A model generated the notes under the pieces. That model searched no databases and had not been told where the DNA came from. It saw nothing but the letters and a program-made list of their open reading frames with translations. This document shows, in pieces, positions 13,498 to 16,607 of a stretch of DNA of 16,607 nt. The stretch is from Dehalococcoidia bacterium (lineage in GTDB: Bacteria > Chloroflexota > Dehalococcoidia > SZUA-161). The position numbers and the translations under genes are program-made. The stretch is taken from positions 1 through 16,607 of the forward strand of contig JAUXAX010000044.1 in the NCBI GenBank assembly GCA_030619685.1. The letters are read 5' to 3'. Position 1 is the first letter of the stretch. Every line of letters starts with the position of its first letter.

Positions 13498-14943
13498 CTA
13501 AGCTCGCCCCAGCGTTGCTTTCCAGAAGTAGCCGTGGATGCCCCGCGACGCATCGTGGTATTTCCTGCGGAAGCTCATCTCCACAGGCATATCTACCTCA
13601 AGCGAATCAAGCTCGCAGTCAGTCAGATCAAAGGTATACCTGCCCCCACCCTCAAAGGCTACCACGCCGTAGATTGCCGGCGGGCTGGGGCTGGGGGCCA
13701 GAGTATCCCCTGTGTAGGTGAACAAGTGCCCCCTCTTGTCGGAGAAGCGATAGACATCCATCTCACCAACAGCTCCACAACCAGGGTTCGCACATACCAC
13801 CTGGCGGGGATATTGTGGGGTGCCACAGCGCCTGCACTTCGATCCACAAAGGGCCAAAACCATCCTCCGTTCCCGCCACAGCGTTGATAGCTGGGTAGCA
13901 CCAATTTCTTCGCCGCGACGCCCTGTATCCACAGCAAGTAGCTGACGGAAGGTGGCATATTTCTCATAGCTATCCAGTTCTCTCTTTGAAGCCAGATGTG
14001 TTTTGACGCCTCTTCTATCCCTCGCCTTCTCTATTTCGTCTGTTACCTGGAGGAACAAGGCATCGCATCCATTTCCATAGCTGGCAACAAGGATTCTGTC
14101 CCCTGGTTTGGCATCCTCCAGTGCCGCCACAAGCATCATCAGAGGGTATGCAGTCCCGGTATCGCCTACCGTGGTAAATATCTGCTCCTGGATTTGATCA
14201 GGCTCAGCTCCCAACCTCTTGCCTATGGCGGCATGCTCTCTGGGATAGAGGCTGGGGTAAATCACCCTGGTGAAATCCTTAATGTCCAGGTTGTATTTGA
14301 TCAGCAGTCCCGAGATAGCTTCAGGGATGAATTTACTATAGCCTACATCACGGATCCACCTATCCTCCCAACTCCTATCGAACCTGTCCCCCTCTGCCCT
14401 CCAGTAGTCAACGAAATCATAAGAAACGGAGTAGAAGCCCTCGATGGTGGCGATCGCGTCGCCATCACCCAAGAGTATGGCTGCAGCCCCGTCCCCACAA
14501 GACTGCTCCTGGGAACTACCGGCTTTCCCTTGGCGGCAGTCGGATGCACAGACAATAACGCTTCTTGCGGAACCCGCCTTAACCGTGTCGTATGCAGAAA
14601 GGAGAGCGGTGGTTCCCGCCCTGACGGAGTTGCTGAAGTCAGCAGTCCTGATGTCAGGACGCAGGTCGAGGGCAGTGGCAATTATGACCGCGCCCTGCCT
14701 CTCTCTGTATGGTGAAGTGGTTGTGGCGAAGTATAATTCATCTATCTCTTCACGATCAGTCCCACCTAGGCAATCTACCGCAGAGGCTACTGCCATGGTG
14801 AGACTGTCCTCATCATGGTTAGCTACCGCCTTCTCTCCAGGCAGACCGGTTGTCGACCCTAACCATCCTGTAGCCGCAGAAATGGTCTTGCGGCTTATCC
14901 GCAGCAATGGTATGTAGGCACCGTAAGAAGTTATCCCTGCCAT
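13498..14943 (-). CDS. HMG-CoA synthase/KAS III-like protein fused to a C-terminal DUF35 Zn-ribbon/OB-fold domain
   Basis: The 481 residues split into a thiolase-fold condensing domain of about 1-340 and a DUF35 (rubredoxin-like zinc ribbon plus OB fold) domain of about 350-481. The first is recognised from TSYGAYIPLLRI at the N-terminus, SVRAGTTALLSAYDTVKAGSAR, and CGDGAAAILLG at about 149-159. The second has zinc ligands C370, C373, C384 and C389 (C-x2-C-x10-C-x4-C) and a following strand-rich segment (GHLFTYTGDT, PPAIYGVVAFEGG). The usual nucleophilic cysteine position before the AGT motif is Val107, so ordinary condensing chemistry is doubtful. DUF35 proteins bridge thiolase and HMG-CoA synthase in archaea and bind Ltp-type thiolases in bacteria, so a scaffold or CoA-binding role for the downstream thiolase is a fair inference. 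The ATG at 14943 follows AGAGAGGA. Confidence 0.85.
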   Translation of the reverse strand: MAGITSYGAYIPLLRISRKTISAATGWLGSTTGLPGEKAVANHDEDSLTMAVASAVDCLGGTDREEIDELYFATTTSPYRERQGAVIIATALDLRPDIRTADFSNSVRAGTTALLSAYDTVKAGSARSVIVCASDCRQGKAGSSQEQSCGDGAAAILLGDGDAIATIEGFYSVSYDFVDYWRAEGDRFDRSWEDRWIRDVGYSKFIPEAISGLLIKYNLDIKDFTRVIYPSLYPREHAAIGKRLGAEPDQIQEQIFTTVGDTGTAYPLMMLVAALEDAKPGDRILVASYGNGCDALFLQVTDEIEKARDRRGVKTHLASKRELDSYEKYATFRQLLAVDTGRRGEEIGATQLSTLWRERRMVLALCGSKCRRCGTPQYPRQVVCANPGCGAVGEMDVYRFSDKRGHLFTYTGDTLAPSPSPPAIYGVVAFEGGGRYTFDLTDCELDSLEVDMPVEMSFRRKYHDASRGIHGYFWKATLGRA

Positions 14944-14948
14944 AGTAT

Positions 14949-15128
14949 CTATCCTCTCTTTTTCCCCGGACGGGGCACTATTCTCGCTCTTTGTATCTCG
15001 GGTATCCCTTCAAGCAATTCAAATACCTTGCCGTCACCAAAAAGCCACACCAGCTTGGTCCACGGTCTTGGCCAGTGGTGCCGGCTACCATGTGACTGGT
15101 GAAATCGTATATCATCCCCCCCACCAAG
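14949..15128 (-). other. Coding-like stretch without a clear start (possible gene remnant or leader ORF)
   Basis: On the minus strand a frame runs open for 59 codons from after a TGA (15129-15131) to a TAG at 14949-14951, only 5 bp before the HMG-CoA-synthase-like gene. Its second half reads like real protein (PWTKLVWLFGDGKVFELLEG, then IPEIQRARIVP), but it has no standard start except a late internal GTG. An ATG at 15113-15115 after a G7 run opens a different frame that ends at 14978. A frameshifted remnant or a base-call error in the C7 run (15116-15122) could explain this. I do not recognise the family. Confidence 0.25.
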
Positions 15129-15132
15129 TCAA
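15104..15132 (-). promoter_or_regulatory. Possible promoter for the HMG-CoA-synthase-like/thiolase pair
   Basis: On the minus strand, TTGACT (15127-15132), a 17-bp spacer and TACGAT (15104-15109). The -10 element is weak (4 of 6). It would give a leader of about 150 nt that covers most of the coding-like stretch above. Confidence 0.35.
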
Positions 15133-15173
15133 GGCGCTTGGCTTCTTACTACTTGGAGGTTTGCAGAGGCGTG

Positions 15174-15202
15174 TTGACAACCTGGGCCTAACAAATTAGA
15201 TT
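15174..15202 (+). promoter_or_regulatory. Predicted sigma70 promoter for the dienoyl-CoA reductase-like gene
   Basis: TTGACA (15174-15179), a 17-bp spacer and TAGATT (15197-15202). A start near 15209 leaves a leader of about 23 nt before the ATG at 15232, with GGAAAGAAGGG as ribosome site. The -35 is perfect and the -10 matches 4 of 6. Confidence 0.5.
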
Positions 15203-15231
15203 GTCAGCGAAGGAATGACGGGAAAGAAGGG

Positions 15232-16607
15232 ATGTTAGCGAAGAGGCCGAAGAAGCTGTTTGAGCCCATCAAGATTGGAAACATGGAACTAAAGAACAGG
15301 ATAAAGTTGCCTGCGATGGGTATAGCGATGGCAGAGGATGGCGTCGTAACCGAGCAAGCAAAGGCCTTCTATGCCGAGCGGGCAAAGGGTGGTGTTGCGC
15401 TCATCGGGCTAAGCTGCACCGCCACCAGATTGATTCAGGGTCCTATGTTTGGGATATTCGACGACCGTTTTATCCCAGGCCTTAGAGAGTTGGTTGAGTC
15501 AATTCATGCCAATGGCGCTAAAGTCTATGCGCAGATGGGTGTGGGCTACAGCTGGGCATTCGGTGATGGCCCCGTGGAGCATATCAGCCCTTCAGGCATC
15601 ACCCCCACGGGGCGTCCAGGGACAGCTTTCCGCCTGGGCGGACCCCTTGAGCCCACCATGCCCAAGGCTCTCAGTGTTGATGAGATTCACCAGATGGTAG
15701 ATGCATACGGTAACGCAGCCCTCAGAGCGCAGCAGGCCGGCTTTGATGGCGTCGAAGTCATAGCGTCAGTCAGCTATACCATATCTCAATTCCTGTCCCC
15801 GCTGACCAACAAGAGGACAGACGAATATGGCGGCAGTCTCGAAAACAGAATGCGATTCCTTCTCGAGATCATCGAGAACATCAAGAGTAAAACGGGTGAG
15901 GACTATCCCATAACCTGTCGACTCAGCGGTGCTGATTTGATGGAGCCGAAGGGATACGACCTTGAAGATACGAAGAAAATGGCACGTATGTTAGAGAAGG
16001 CCGGAGTTGCCGAGATTGATGTAATGTCGGGCTGGCACTACGCTGCGGTACCCATAATACAAACGCCCGTGCCCCAGGGGGCCTGGGTCTATCTCGCTGA
16101 AGGGGTTAAGAGCGCAGTCGATATCCCTGTGGCCGCAGGCACCCAGATTCAGGACCCCATGGTTGCGGAGTGGGTTGTAGCTGGGGGCAAGGCGGACATG
16201 GTCTATATGGCTCGGGCACTGGTTGCCGACCCAGAGCTGCCGAACAAGGCAAGAGAGGGGCGACTCAAAGACATCAGACCATGCATGAACTGCTGCCGCT
16301 GTATCTCAGCAGTAGACGATCCACCTATCTTCTGCAGTGTCAATGCCAGAATGGGCAGAGAGGCAGAATACCCCTCTGATAAGCCTGCAGCAAGCAGCAA
16401 AAGTGTACTTGTCGTCGGTGCCGGGCCTGGTGGTATAGAAGCAGCCCGTATAGCTTCCCTTCGAGGGCACAAGGTCACGCTCTGCGATCAAAATCCAAGG
16501 CCAGGGGGTGCGCTACTCCTGGCATCTATTACCAACAGACGAATGGAGCCAGTGCTCAACTATATGAAAAGAGAGATCGAAAAGCTCCCGATCGAGGTCA
16601 AGCTGAA
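15232..16607 (+). CDS. NADH:flavin oxidoreductase, 2,4-dienoyl-CoA reductase-like (Old Yellow Enzyme family), C-terminus beyond window
   Basis: FMN/FAD/[4Fe-4S] reductase that reduces activated C=C bonds, as in 2,4-dienoyl-CoA reductase FadH or the bile-acid enzymes BaiCD and BaiH. The 458 visible residues show an N-terminal TIM barrel (FEPIKIGNMELKNRI at 10-24, FDGVEV at 171-176, QFLSPLTNKRTDEYGGSLENR from 186). The Fe-S motif follows (C351, C354, C357 and C368, with C355 extra), and then an FAD fold begins at VLVVGAGPGG (392-401) with RPGGALL at 423-429. The NAD(P)H-binding part is outside the window. Start: ATG at 15232; an ATG at 15215 runs into a stop after seven codons. In the barrel the usual HGY-type substrate-binding motif is replaced by ASVSYTISQF, so histidines typical of FadH are absent. 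It is transcribed divergently from the HMG-CoA-synthase-like gene. It may reduce a dienoyl-CoA made by the other enzymes here. Confidence 0.9.
   Translation, partial: MLAKRPKKLFEPIKIGNMELKNRIKLPAMGIAMAEDGVVTEQAKAFYAERAKGGVALIGLSCTATRLIQGPMFGIFDDRFIPGLRELVESIHANGAKVYAQMGVGYSWAFGDGPVEHISPSGITPTGRPGTAFRLGGPLEPTMPKALSVDEIHQMVDAYGNAALRAQQAGFDGVEVIASVSYTISQFLSPLTNKRTDEYGGSLENRMRFLLEIIENIKSKTGEDYPITCRLSGADLMEPKGYDLEDTKKMARMLEKAGVAEIDVMSGWHYAAVPIIQTPVPQGAWVYLAEGVKSAVDIPVAAGTQIQDPMVAEWVVAGGKADMVYMARALVADPELPNKAREGRLKDIRPCMNCCRCISAVDDPPIFCSVNARMGREAEYPSDKPAASSKSVLVVGAGPGGIEAARIASLRGHKVTLCDQNPRPGGALLLASITNRRMEPVLNYMKREIEKLPIEVKL

Larger units (their letters stand above)
14944..15231. promoter_or_regulatory. 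Divergent intergenic region
   Basis: These 288 bp separate the minus-strand HMG-CoA-synthase-like gene from the plus-strand dienoyl-CoA reductase-like gene. Besides the two candidate promoters and the coding-like stretch, it contains a C7 run at 15116-15122. I see no RNA gene or known riboswitch. Confidence 0.5.

Noticed and set aside
13996..14715. 239-codon plus-strand frame opposite the HMG-CoA-synthase-like gene
   Set aside because: Antisense shadow of a gene supported by motifs in both of its domains.
15449..15700. 83-codon plus-strand frame inside the dienoyl-CoA reductase-like gene
   Set aside because: Alternate frame within a continuous 458-codon coding region whose motifs are in the main frame.
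1..16607. Mobile elements, CRISPR arrays, tRNA or rRNA genes
   Set aside because: No transposase-like proteins, terminal repeats, regularly spaced repeats or conserved RNA sequences were seen on either strand.

Overview
The window is dense, bacterial-looking DNA of roughly balanced base composition. Genes are tightly packed, most starts carry Shine-Dalgarno sequences, and several sigma70-type promoters are recognisable. Every gene that can be named belongs to anaerobic acyl-CoA or 2-oxoacid metabolism. The mix (dehydratase/benzoyl-CoA-reductase-type Fe-S subunits, a ferredoxin-linked 2-oxoacid oxidoreductase, a 4-hydroxybutyryl-CoA dehydratase homologue, a thiolase beside a DUF35 fusion, a dienoyl-CoA-reductase-like flavoenzyme) fits a strict anaerobe from sediment or groundwater. 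Candidates are a Dehalococcoidia-type Chloroflexota or a Desulfobacterota member, but this placement is an inference from gene content. I saw no tRNA, rRNA, transposon, phage gene or CRISPR array.

Layout. (1) A minus-strand operon of eight genes runs from about 9519 down past position 1. In transcription order it encodes a D-2-hydroxyacid dehydrogenase, the PorG gamma subunit, a GltD-like FAD/NAD(P) protein fused to a PorD ferredoxin, a PorA-PorB alpha-beta fusion, an acyl-CoA ligase, two subunits of the 2-hydroxyacyl-CoA dehydratase/benzoyl-CoA reductase family, and an acyl-CoA dehydrogenase cut by the window edge. Gaps are -20 to +31 bp, so it is probably one transcript. (2) A 379-bp divergent control region (9520-9898) carries two facing TTGACA-N18-TATA promoters and short repeats. 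(3) On the plus strand lie a 4-hydroxybutyryl-CoA dehydratase family gene (9899-11326) and an SDR dehydrogenase (11448-12221). (4) A minus-strand pair (14943 to 12280) encodes an HMG-CoA-synthase-like/DUF35 fusion and an SCP2-type thiolase. (5) A 288-bp divergent spacer holds a plus-strand promoter and an unexplained coding-like stretch. (6) A plus-strand 2,4-dienoyl-CoA reductase/Old Yellow Enzyme family gene starts at 15232 and runs off the right edge.

How they may work together. Two readings of the main operon are possible. In the first, it is a 2-hydroxyacid reductive route: 2-oxoacid to (R)-2-hydroxyacid (dehydrogenase), to CoA ester (ligase), to 2-enoyl-CoA (radical dehydratase), to acyl-CoA (acyl-CoA dehydrogenase). 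The 2-oxoacid oxidoreductase would be the oxidative arm and source of low-potential electrons, resembling the reductive branch of amino-acid fermentation. In the second, the dehydratase-like pair is a BcrB/BcrC-type aromatic ring reductase, the ligase makes an aryl-CoA, and the NAD(P)-linked 2-oxoacid:ferredoxin system supplies reduced ferredoxin, as 2-oxoglutarate oxidoreductase does in Azoarcus evansii. The radical-generating ATPase activator that either version needs is not in the window. The remaining genes look like downstream beta-oxidation-like steps.

Most worth attention: the unusual subunit arrangement of the oxidoreductase and its linkage to the dehydratase/reductase pair; an HMG-CoA-synthase-like domain whose nucleophilic cysteine position is valine, fused to DUF35 and next to a thiolase; and the symmetric divergent control region with a possible leader peptide.
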